This document shows positions 36,031-43,165 of a stretch of DNA of 64,000 bases, piece by piece; position 1 is the stretch's first letter, and the number at the start of each line of letters is the position of its first letter. The position numbers and the translations under genes were made by a program. Source of the DNA: an uncultured Bacteroidota bacterium (lineage in GTDB: Bacteria > Bacteroidota > Bacteroidia > JADZBD01); the NCBI GenBank assembly GCA_937924855.1, contig CALEYQ010000080.1, positions 169,309 to 233,308 on the forward strand. Direction: 5' to 3'. A model generated the notes under the pieces. It had not been told where the DNA came from, did no database searches, and saw only the letters and a program-made list of their open reading frames with translations.

Positions 36031-36921
36031 TCAGGGCTCCGGATTCCTGAAACCAAACTTTTTCAGTCCCTTTGGATCGTTCCTCCAATTGGGGGCAACT
36101 TTCACAAAAAGCTCAAGAAAGGCCTTCTTACCCGTAAATTTTTCGATTTCAATCCGGGCATCGGTTCCAATCCGCTTAAGCATGGTACCGGCTTTGCCTA
36201 TCAGGATTCCCTTTTGGGACTCCCGCTCCACGAAAATGGTGGCAGAAATTCGGTCGATATGATCCTCTTCACGATAGGCGTCAATCACCACCTGGGTTGC
36301 ATAGGGAACTTCCTTTTCGCAATGGATGAATATTTTTTCACGAATTATTTCGGCCGCAAAAAACCTGAGGGTTTTATCGGAAAGTCCTTCTTTGTCGAAA
36401 TAAGGAGGATGAACCGGCAACAAAGACTTCACCAGATCCAGGAGGCGGTCGGTATTTTTTTCTTTAAGGGCCGAAACCGGAATTATTTCGGAACCGGGAA
36501 TTTCTTTCGTCCAGTAATCCGCCAGTCCGAAAAGCAAATCGGGTTTTACCAGATCCATTTTATTCAATACCACGATCACGGGTCGTCCGGATTTTTTTAT
36601 TCGGTCAATAATTTCGGGAGCGGGTTTTTCCTTATCAGCCACATCAATAACCAGCAGAAAAATATCGGCATCGGAAAGCGCTTCGGAAATTTCGGCCAGC
36701 ATGGCCTCATGCAATTTATACGAGGGGGAAACTATGCCGGGTGTATCGGAAAAAACGAGTTGAAAATCTTCTCCGTTTAAAATACCGAAAATCCGCTGCC
36801 GGGTGGTTTGGGCTTTATAGGTAATAATGGAAAGCCGTTCACCCACAAGGACATTCATCAGGGTTGATTTCCCGGCGTTGGGATTCCCTATAATATTGGC
36901 AAATCCGGATTTATGATCCAT
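36031..36921 (-). CDS. era: GTPase Era
   Basis: Essential GTPase that binds 16S rRNA 3' region and helps 30S maturation, 296 residues. G1 GNPNAGKSTLMNVLVG, G3 DTPGIVSPSYKLHEAM, G4 NKMD and the SALKEKN G5-like segment are in place; the C-terminal KH domain shows GKAGTMLKRIGTDARIEIE and ends in LKKFGF. ATG start nine bases after the upstream hydrolase gene, so it is probably translated from the pdxJ-hydrolase-era transcript. Confidence 0.97.
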   Translation of the reverse strand: MDHKSGFANIIGNPNAGKSTLMNVLVGERLSIITYKAQTTRQRIFGILNGEDFQLVFSDTPGIVSPSYKLHEAMLAEISEALSDADIFLLVIDVADKEKPAPEIIDRIKKSGRPVIVVLNKMDLVKPDLLFGLADYWTKEIPGSEIIPVSALKEKNTDRLLDLVKSLLPVHPPYFDKEGLSDKTLRFFAAEIIREKIFIHCEKEVPYATQVVIDAYREEDHIDRISATIFVERESQKGILIGKAGTMLKRIGTDARIEIEKFTGKKAFLELFVKVAPNWRNDPKGLKKFGFRNPEP

Positions 36922-36930
36922 GCGGCAAAA

Positions 36931-37722
36931 CTATGAAACTTTATCAAGGGGCCGCTCCATAAATTCAGTAACGATCCTGAAAAACAAATCGGGTGCTTCG
37001 GCATGAAGCCAATGGCCTGCATTGGGGATGGAATTAAATTCCGCTCCCGGAAATAAGGACTTTATACCTGCTTCATCTTCTTTTTTTATGTAAGAGCTTT
37101 TGCCTCCGGAAATAAAAAGAGCCGGTTTGTTAAACGGTTTTTCTCCGGAAACAGGTTTCAGGATTTCGGAATAGGAGTTTTTGATGCTTTTCAGGTTGAA
37201 CCGCCATCCTTCCAGGCGATCGCCCTCGCGATAAACACTTTTCATCAGAAACTGTATTACTCCCTGATCGGTGATTTTCTGTTTAAGGATATCTTCCACA
37301 TCGCTGCGGGATTCCACTTTTGAAAAATCAACTTCTGAAAGGGCTTCAAAAATTAAATCATGAGCCGGATTATAGGCTCTGATTCCCATATCGGCAACCA
37401 CAAGTTTTTCCACCCGCGCGGAAAAATTGAGGGAAAAATCCATGGCTACTTTTCCTCCCATGGAATGCCCCAGAAGAAAAACGGGCTCATGAATATTCAA
37501 TTGATCAAGTAAAACCTCAAGATCGTTTCGCATGGCGGGAATATCGAAACGGGTGTGATGAAAGGAAAGTCCGTGATTCCGTGCATCGGGAATAATTACC
37601 CTGAATTTTTCAGACCATTTTTTCCCGAGTGTATTCCAGTTATCGCTCTGACCCAGGAGTCCGTGCAAAATCACCAGGGGCTTACCACTTCCGTAGGTTC
37701 TGAAAAAAAATTCCGGGCTCAT
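36931..37722 (-). CDS. Alpha/beta-fold hydrolase
   Basis: 263 residues of alpha/beta-hydrolase fold: oxyanion motif ILHGLLGQSDNW, nucleophile elbow GHSMGGKVA (Ser), and the C-terminal NAGHWLHAEAPD with the catalytic His. It resembles the YbfF/ABHD11 esterase group. Substrate unknown. The ATG at 37722 overlaps the pdxJ stop as ATGA, the coupling form common in this window; an in-frame ATG at 37734 would add four residues. Second gene in pdxJ-hydrolase-era. Confidence 0.9.
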   Translation of the reverse strand: MSPEFFFRTYGSGKPLVILHGLLGQSDNWNTLGKKWSEKFRVIIPDARNHGLSFHHTRFDIPAMRNDLEVLLDQLNIHEPVFLLGHSMGGKVAMDFSLNFSARVEKLVVADMGIRAYNPAHDLIFEALSEVDFSKVESRSDVEDILKQKITDQGVIQFLMKSVYREGDRLEGWRFNLKSIKNSYSEILKPVSGEKPFNKPALFISGGKSSYIKKEDEAGIKSLFPGAEFNSIPNAGHWLHAEAPDLFFRIVTEFMERPLDKVS

Positions 37723-38438
37723 ATTTTCAGGCATGCCAGGTATTTTTTTATAGTCTCCCCCAATCCGAAAATTAAAGCATCGGAAATAAGGGCGTGCCCT
37801 ATGGAGACTTCTTTCAGGCCCGGAATATTTTTTGCGAAAAAATTCAGGTTATCCAGGTTAAGGTCGTGACCGGCATTAATTTCAAGGCCTTGTTTATTGG
37901 CGGCTTCAGCAGTTTTCAAATAAGGTTCCAGAGCCGCCTCCGGGTTAGCCGGAAAGTTCTTTGCGTAAGATTCGGTGTAGAGTTCTATCCTATGGGTACC
38001 GCATTCTTTGGCAAAGGGAATCTGGCGGGGATCGGGGTCGAGAAAAATGCTGGTCCGGATTCCGGCACCGGAAAAGGTGGCTATCATCTCCGAAAGGAAA
38101 GAAAGGTTATTTTCCACATCCCAACCATGATCACTGGTGAGTTGCCCGGTGGCATCGGGGACCAGGGTAACCTGGGCAGGTTTGACTTTCAGGACCAGAT
38201 CCACAAATTTCTTTTCCCGTGGGTTACCCTCGATATTGAATTCCGTACTCAGCATGGGGGCGAGGCTCAGCACATCCCGGTAGCGGATATGCCTTTCATC
38301 GGGCCGGGGATGAACGGTAATTCCCATGGCACCTGCCATTTCACACAATTTTGCAATTTTTAACAAATCGGGCGTGTTCCCACCCCTGGCATTGCGAATT
38401 GTGGCAACCTTATTGATATTAACACTTAATCGGACCAT
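37719..38438 (-). CDS. pdxJ: Pyridoxine 5'-phosphate synthase
   Basis: Condenses 3-amino-2-oxopropyl phosphate with 1-deoxyxylulose 5-phosphate to make pyridoxine 5'-phosphate (PLP biosynthesis), 239 residues. The N-terminal LSVNINKVATIRNARG, HPRPDERHI, EFNIEGNP, TLVPD, FLDPD, IELYTESYA and INAGHDLNLDNL motifs are all typical, and active-site His and Glu are intact. First gene of a minus-strand operon (pdxJ, hydrolase, era); divergent from the CBS gene. Confidence 0.96.
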   Translation of the reverse strand: MVRLSVNINKVATIRNARGGNTPDLLKIAKLCEMAGAMGITVHPRPDERHIRYRDVLSLAPMLSTEFNIEGNPREKKFVDLVLKVKPAQVTLVPDATGQLTSDHGWDVENNLSFLSEMIATFSGAGIRTSIFLDPDPRQIPFAKECGTHRIELYTESYAKNFPANPEAALEPYLKTAEAANKQGLEINAGHDLNLDNLNFFAKNIPGLKEVSIGHALISDALIFGLGETIKKYLACLKI

Positions 38439-38517
38439 TACATAAAATGAATCTAAGCAAAATTCGTTAAATTATTAATCCCTGCTAAATTTATAATTCC
38501 TGCCCGTCTTAATTACT

Positions 38518-38525
38518 TAAATTTG
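38518..38525 (+). promoter_or_regulatory. -7 promoter element for the CBS/nadK gene series
   Basis: TAAATTTG, exact TAnnTTTG, seven bases before the ATG at 38533. Likely the main promoter for 38533-41508. No clear -33. Confidence 0.55.
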
Positions 38526-38532
38526 TAACGCT

Positions 38533-39195
38533 ATGTTAGCCGAAGAACTTATCAGTGAAGAACTGCCTCCGCTTAAACCGGCCGATACGGGCGACCGGGC
38601 TTTGCGTTGGATGGAAGAATTCCGTGTATCCCACCTTCCCGTTGTGGAACAGCAAAAACTGGCGGGTATTGTTTCCGATACCGACCTGCTGGATTTAAAA
38701 AGCACCGACCAGCCCATTTCAAAATTGAAAATCAACATGCAGGTGGTTTGTGTGGGAGCCAAACAGCATGTGTTCGAGGTATTAAAAGTTATTTCCGCCC
38801 AACGCCTTTCAGTTATTCCAGTACTCGATGAGAACCAGGATTATCTGGGCGTAATCACCGCTTCAAAAATTCTGGAGATTACAGCGGAAATGCCTTTCGT
38901 AAATGAACCCGGTGCCATTATCATGCTCGAAGTTCCTGAAAAAGATTACAGTTTAAGTCAGATCGCGCAAATTGTGGAAGGCAACGACGCCAAAATATTA
39001 AGTTCCTATATCACGGCGCGCTACGATAGGGAGCGGATTGAGGTAACCCTGAAAATTAACAAGGAAGACTTGTCCGGAATTATTCAAACGTTCAATCGTT
39101 ACAATTATACCATTAAAGCCAGTTTTCATTTGGGTTCCTACCACGATGATATGAAGCGCAGGATGGATGAGTTTATGAATTACCTCAACATCTGA
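38533..39195 (+). CDS. CBS-pair protein with C-terminal ACT-like domain
   Basis: 220 residues. Two CBS motifs cover ~1-125 (RVSHLPVVEQQKLAGIVSDTDLL and RLSVIPVLDENQDYLGVITASKIL), which usually bind adenine nucleotides. The remainder (LEVPEKDYSLSQIAQIVEGNDAKI and the RIEVTLKINKEDLSGIIQTF strand-helix) has the beta-alpha-beta pattern of an ACT-like domain. Regulatory protein, target unknown; the gene is one base ahead of a barrel gene and upstream of nadK, a neighbourhood frequently seen in this phylum. Confidence 0.85.
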   Translation: MLAEELISEELPPLKPADTGDRALRWMEEFRVSHLPVVEQQKLAGIVSDTDLLDLKSTDQPISKLKINMQVVCVGAKQHVFEVLKVISAQRLSVIPVLDENQDYLGVITASKILEITAEMPFVNEPGAIIMLEVPEKDYSLSQIAQIVEGNDAKILSSYITARYDRERIEVTLKINKEDLSGIIQTFNRYNYTIKASFHLGSYHDDMKRRMDEFMNYLNI

Positions 39196-39196
39196 A

Positions 39197-40633
39197 ATGT
39201 TTTATGCCGGATTTCTTGGATTTATTCTGTTGCAACAACCCTTGATCAACCCTTGTCCGGGTTGCCTCCGAGGCGTAGGTCAGCCTCCCGACAGTTTGAT
39301 CAAAAAAGAAAAGTCATTTGTTGTCAGAAACATTAAAGTAAGCGGAAACAAGGTTTCCAAAAACTTTATAGTAACCCGTGAAATAACCCTTCATCCGGGA
39401 AACCGGGTTCAGGGGAAAGAAATTCCGACCCATCTTACGGCATCGAAACAGAACCTGCTCAACACTTCGCTGTTTAATTTTGTGAACCTCGACACCCTGG
39501 AGCTTCCGGGCGACAGCATTGATGTGGAGGTAAAAGTAGAAGAGCGCTGGTATACCTGGCCGGTTCCCATCCTGGAATTTGCCGACCGCAACTTTAACAT
39601 CTGGTGGGAAACAAGGGATCCGGACCGGCTTAATTATGGTTTTTTCATTTTCCGGGAAAATTTCAGAGGAAGGAAAGAGCGGCTGACTCTCATTTTCAGA
39701 GCCGGATACACAAGGCAATTGGGTTTGGCTTACCAGATTCCCTTTCTTGATGCCGGTCAGAAATCGGGTATTGGGTTTTCCGTTTTTCGCAGTAAAAACC
39801 ATGAGGTTCCCATCGAAAGTAAAAACGACCGCTTGTTCTTCTACAACGATCCTGTTTTAACCTTAAAAACAGAAACGGGTGGCAGGTTTAATTATGTGTA
39901 CCGTCCCCGGATATATTCCACTTTTCAGGTTGAGGGAAGGTATACTAATATTCAAATTCACGATACCGTTTCCCGGATCCGGGATGATTTTTTTGAGAGC
40001 GGAGAAACCCGGCTTGAGTTTTTCAGCCTGGGGGTTTTGTATCGCATCGACCGGCGCGACGCCAAGCCCTACCCTCTGGAAGGGTACTACACGGATCTGG
40101 AAATATCGAAGTCGGGTCTGGGAATTTTAAAGAATGAAGATTTGGAATTATGGACCGCAACGGGAACTTTCAGGAAATTCTTCAAGCTGGGCGGGCGTTT
40201 TTACGGAGCCGGCAGCTTAAGGGGGAAATGGTCGTATGGGAATTTCCAACCCTGGTTTCTGAACCGTGGATTGGGGTACCGGGATTATATAAGGGGGTAT
40301 GAATATTATGTAATCGACGGACAAAAGTATTTGCTGGCCAAAACAGGCATAAAATATGCGCTCATAAAACCCAGGATAAAAGAGATTACCTTTATAGGCC
40401 AGCCCAAATTCAGAAAGCTGCATTATGCCCTATATGTCGAAACCTTTTTTGATGCAGGATATTGCGAGGACCGCTATTTTTACAAAGCAAATACCATGAG
40501 CAATACCCTACAATACGGTTACGGAGCAGGCTTAAATTTCGTAACTTACTACGACCTTGTATTCCGGCTTGAGGTATCCGGGAACCGGATGAATTTACCG
40601 GGATTGTTTTTTCATTTTGCAGCGCCTATATGA
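39197..40633 (+). CDS. One-POTRA BamA/TamA-like outer-membrane protein
   Basis: 478 residues. After a weak N-terminal hydrophobic segment comes one POTRA-like domain (VVRNIKVSGNKVSKNFIVTREITLHPG to SIDVEVKVEERW, ~40-120). The rest has alternating strands of a beta-barrel (RLTLIFRAGYTRQLGLAYQIPFL, LEFFSLGVLYRIDRRDAKPYPLEGYY, RGLGYRDYIRGYEYYVIDGQ, YGYGAGLNFVTYYDLVFRLEVS) and ends at the outer-membrane-like aromatic FHFAAPI. RGYEYYVIDGQ corresponds to the Omp85 loop-6 RGY motif. Smaller than BamA (852 residues, 43166-45724), it may insert or export a specific substrate. One base from the CBS gene, ATGA overlap with nadK. Confidence 0.83.
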   Translation: MFYAGFLGFILLQQPLINPCPGCLRGVGQPPDSLIKKEKSFVVRNIKVSGNKVSKNFIVTREITLHPGNRVQGKEIPTHLTASKQNLLNTSLFNFVNLDTLELPGDSIDVEVKVEERWYTWPVPILEFADRNFNIWWETRDPDRLNYGFFIFRENFRGRKERLTLIFRAGYTRQLGLAYQIPFLDAGQKSGIGFSVFRSKNHEVPIESKNDRLFFYNDPVLTLKTETGGRFNYVYRPRIYSTFQVEGRYTNIQIHDTVSRIRDDFFESGETRLEFFSLGVLYRIDRRDAKPYPLEGYYTDLEISKSGLGILKNEDLELWTATGTFRKFFKLGGRFYGAGSLRGKWSYGNFQPWFLNRGLGYRDYIRGYEYYVIDGQKYLLAKTGIKYALIKPRIKEITFIGQPKFRKLHYALYVETFFDAGYCEDRYFYKANTMSNTLQYGYGAGLNFVTYYDLVFRLEVSGNRMNLPGLFFHFAAPI

Positions 40634-41508
40634 AGACCATAGCCTTATACGGAAGAAACATTGATGCCAACCGGTCTGAAGCCGTTCAGATTCTTGTTAC
40701 CAATCTGGAGCAGGAAAATTTCAGGGTGTTGGTTTTTGAACCTTTTTTAAAGTTCATTTCCGGGAATATTACTTTCAAAAACACCCCCGGTTTGTTTTCC
40801 GTTTCGGCTGATCTTCCTCAAGGAGATTTATTAATGATTAGCCTGGGAGGAGATGGAACCCTGCTTGAGACCCTAGAATTTGTGAAGGATTTCAACCTGC
40901 CCGTTATGGGAATCAATACAGGCCGGCTTGGATTTTTGGCCAGTACCGCCCCCATAGAAATTCCGAGGGCTGTGAGCGACATAAAAAACAAGCGCCTGAT
41001 CTCTGAAAAAAAGACTTTGCTTGAGATTCTCTCTCCCGGCCTTTTTCAAACTCCTGCCCTGGCCTTAAACGATATAACCCTGCAAAACAAGGAAAGTGCC
41101 TCCATGATTACCGTGGATGCTTATTTTAACGAGCAATTGATCAACTCCTATTTTGCAGATGGCCTGATTGTAGCTACCCCGACAGGTTCAACCGCCTATT
41201 CCATGAGCTGCGGGGGTCCTATTGTTTGTCCGGGTTCCGGGGTTTTCCTGATAACCCCCATTGCCCCCCACAATTTAACCGTAAGGCCTCTGGTTTTGCC
41301 CGATAACGGGGTATTGAAATTCAAGGTAGAAGGCCGGACCGATTCCTTCCTGGTTTCCCTCGACAGCCGGTCGGCCGTTATTGGGGCCGGAACAGAAATA
41401 ACTATCCGGAAGTCTTCCCACACCCTCAACCTGGTTAACCCCGAGGGTTATAACTTCTTTTCCACCCTGAGAAACAAACTGTTGTGGGGAAAAGACAGTC
41501 GTAATTAA
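40630..41508 (+). CDS. nadK: NAD kinase
   Basis: Phosphorylates NAD+ to NADP+, 292 residues, cytoplasmic. Active-site motifs: SLGGDGTLLETL (GGDGT), NTGRLGFLAS, the ALNDIT Asn-Asp pair, and TPTGSTAYSMSCGGPI. ATGA overlap with the preceding barrel gene. The next gene lies 62 bases downstream behind its own -7 element. Confidence 0.96.
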   Translation: MKTIALYGRNIDANRSEAVQILVTNLEQENFRVLVFEPFLKFISGNITFKNTPGLFSVSADLPQGDLLMISLGGDGTLLETLEFVKDFNLPVMGINTGRLGFLASTAPIEIPRAVSDIKNKRLISEKKTLLEILSPGLFQTPALALNDITLQNKESASMITVDAYFNEQLINSYFADGLIVATPTGSTAYSMSCGGPIVCPGSGVFLITPIAPHNLTVRPLVLPDNGVLKFKVEGRTDSFLVSLDSRSAVIGAGTEITIRKSSHTLNLVNPEGYNFFSTLRNKLLWGKDSRN

Positions 41509-41546
41509 ACAATAAACCGCCCCTGGTTTCGTTTGATTTTTATGGT

Positions 41547-41554
41547 TAATTTTG
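41547..41554 (+). promoter_or_regulatory. -7 promoter element for DUF6089/uppS/bamA
   Basis: TAATTTTG, exact TAnnTTTG, 16 bases before the ATG at 41571. A TTTC at 41527-41530 is a poor -33 candidate with a 16-base spacer. It would drive the uppS-bamA-skp series. Confidence 0.5.
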
Positions 41555-41570
41555 CACTCCTGAGACTATT

Positions 41571-42407
41571 ATGAAAAAACTGGTTTTAGCCATATTGTTT
41601 CCGGCCTTGATGCCCACTTTTCTTTTGGCCCAAAAAAACTACCGGGGCTCGGAGTTTGGATTGTTTTTAGGCGGGAGTTATTATTTAGGCGATTTGAACC
41701 GCAACGGGCATTTTAACAGCTTTACAAAACCTGCCGGTGGAATTATTTACCGTTATAATTTCAATCCCCGCCTGAGTTTCAAAGCCAATATGCTGTTCGG
41801 AACCCTGTTTGCAGATGACGCGCGTTCGGGCGTACCGGCTCAGGAGCAACGCAACCTTCACTTTAAAAGCCCATTAACCGAGCTGGCCGGTGAAATAGAA
41901 TTTAATTTTATGAATTATGTAATCGGCAGCCACAGAACACTTTTCACGCCTTATGTTTTCGTGGGTATTGCCGGATTTAAATTCAACCCGAAAGCCCAGG
42001 TTGACGGGAACTGGTTTGCCCTTCAACCCCTTTCCACGGAGGGACAGGAAACCACCTTTAACGGACAGAAAAGATACAAGTTAAACCAACTTGCCATTCC
42101 TTTCGGGGTGGGTGTAAAAGCCTGGATTTCATCGAGGGTGGGTTTGGCTCTTGAATGGGGCTGGAGAAAAACCTTTACCGATTACCTCGATGATGTAAGC
42201 ACTACTTATGTGGATCCCGTTAGACTTGGTGTAGAGAGGGGGCCCGTAGCTTCCTATTTTTCCGATACCGGAACAATGGCAGGAACAGGAATTAATGTGG
42301 GCAAACAGCGGGGAGATCCCAGCGATAAAGACTGGTTTTCTTTTGCCGGAGTATCTTTGATGTTTAAACTCAGAAACCGTTACCAGTCGTGTAACAGTTA
42401 CAAATAA
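41571..42407 (+). CDS. DUF6089 family outer-membrane-like protein
   Basis: 278 residues with a signal peptide (KKLVLAILFPALMPTFLLAQ) and a beta-barrel pattern with the family's opening EFGLFLGGSYYLGDLN, FNPRLSFKANMLFGTLFADD, the YVFVGIAGFKFNP strand, GVGVKAWISSRVGLALEWGWRKTFTDYLDDVS and the final FAGVSLMFKLR. DUF6089 genes sit between nadK and uppS/bamA in many Bacteroidota; a role in envelope assembly is inferred from position only. Confidence 0.88.
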   Translation: MKKLVLAILFPALMPTFLLAQKNYRGSEFGLFLGGSYYLGDLNRNGHFNSFTKPAGGIIYRYNFNPRLSFKANMLFGTLFADDARSGVPAQEQRNLHFKSPLTELAGEIEFNFMNYVIGSHRTLFTPYVFVGIAGFKFNPKAQVDGNWFALQPLSTEGQETTFNGQKRYKLNQLAIPFGVGVKAWISSRVGLALEWGWRKTFTDYLDDVSTTYVDPVRLGVERGPVASYFSDTGTMAGTGINVGKQRGDPSDKDWFSFAGVSLMFKLRNRYQSCNSYK

Positions 42408-42420
42408 ATTTTGGTTTCCC

Positions 42421-43164
42421 TTGAGCATTCTTTCTAAAATTAAGGAGGGCGAAATTCCCGAACACGTAGCCATTATCATGGATGGTAACGGAAGATGGGC
42501 CCGGCAGCAAGGGAAAGAGCGGGTATTCGGGCACCAGCACGGTGTGGAGTCTGTGCGGAAAACAACTGAGGCGGCTGCAGAGGCAGGCGTTAAATATTTG
42601 ACCTTATATGCCTTCTCTACCGAAAACTGGAACCGTCCAAAAACCGAGGTAGACGCATTAATGAGTTTGCTTGTTGCCACCATAAGTCAGGAAACGCCCA
42701 CGCTGAACAAAAATAAAATTCGTCTTTTGGCCATAGGAAATCTGGAATCATTGCCTGAAAAAGCCAGAGCCGAACTTGCCCAGGCCATGGAGGCTACTTC
42801 ATCAAATACCGGTTTAAGCCTGGTGCTTGCACTGAGCTATAGTTCCAGGTGGGAAATAACTCATGCCTTGAAACAGATTTCCGAAAAAGTAAAAAAAGGA
42901 CTCCTCTCCCCTTCTGAAATAAATGACGAAACTATCAGCAGCCACCTTTCTTCAGCCGGAATCCCCGACCCTGAATTAATCATCCGTACCAGTGGAGAAA
43001 AACGCATCAGCAATTTTTTACTCTGGCAGATGGCCTATAGCGAACTGTATTTCACCAAAACGCTGTGGCCGGATTTTGGAAAAGAGGACTTTTTTTTAGC
43101 CCTGGACGATTATCAGAAACGCGAACGAAGATTCGGAAAAACCAGTGAACAGGTAAAGACTTAA
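42421..43164 (+). CDS. uppS: Isoprenyl transferase (undecaprenyl diphosphate synthase)
   Basis: Cis-prenyltransferase making the C55 lipid carrier for peptidoglycan and surface glycans, 247 residues. Motifs: HVAIIMDGNGRWARQQG with catalytic Asp, GHQHGVESVRK, YLTLYAFSTENWNRP, IRTSGEKRISNFLLWQ and YSELYFTKTLWPDF. The start is a TTG at 42421: the conserved N-terminal SILSKIKEGEIPEHVA needs it and no in-frame ATG exists before the active-site Asp. 13 bases after DUF6089 and one base before bamA. Confidence 0.95.
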   Translation: MSILSKIKEGEIPEHVAIIMDGNGRWARQQGKERVFGHQHGVESVRKTTEAAAEAGVKYLTLYAFSTENWNRPKTEVDALMSLLVATISQETPTLNKNKIRLLAIGNLESLPEKARAELAQAMEATSSNTGLSLVLALSYSSRWEITHALKQISEKVKKGLLSPSEINDETISSHLSSAGIPDPELIIRTSGEKRISNFLLWQMAYSELYFTKTLWPDFGKEDFFLALDDYQKRERRFGKTSEQVKT

Positions 43165-43165
43165 T

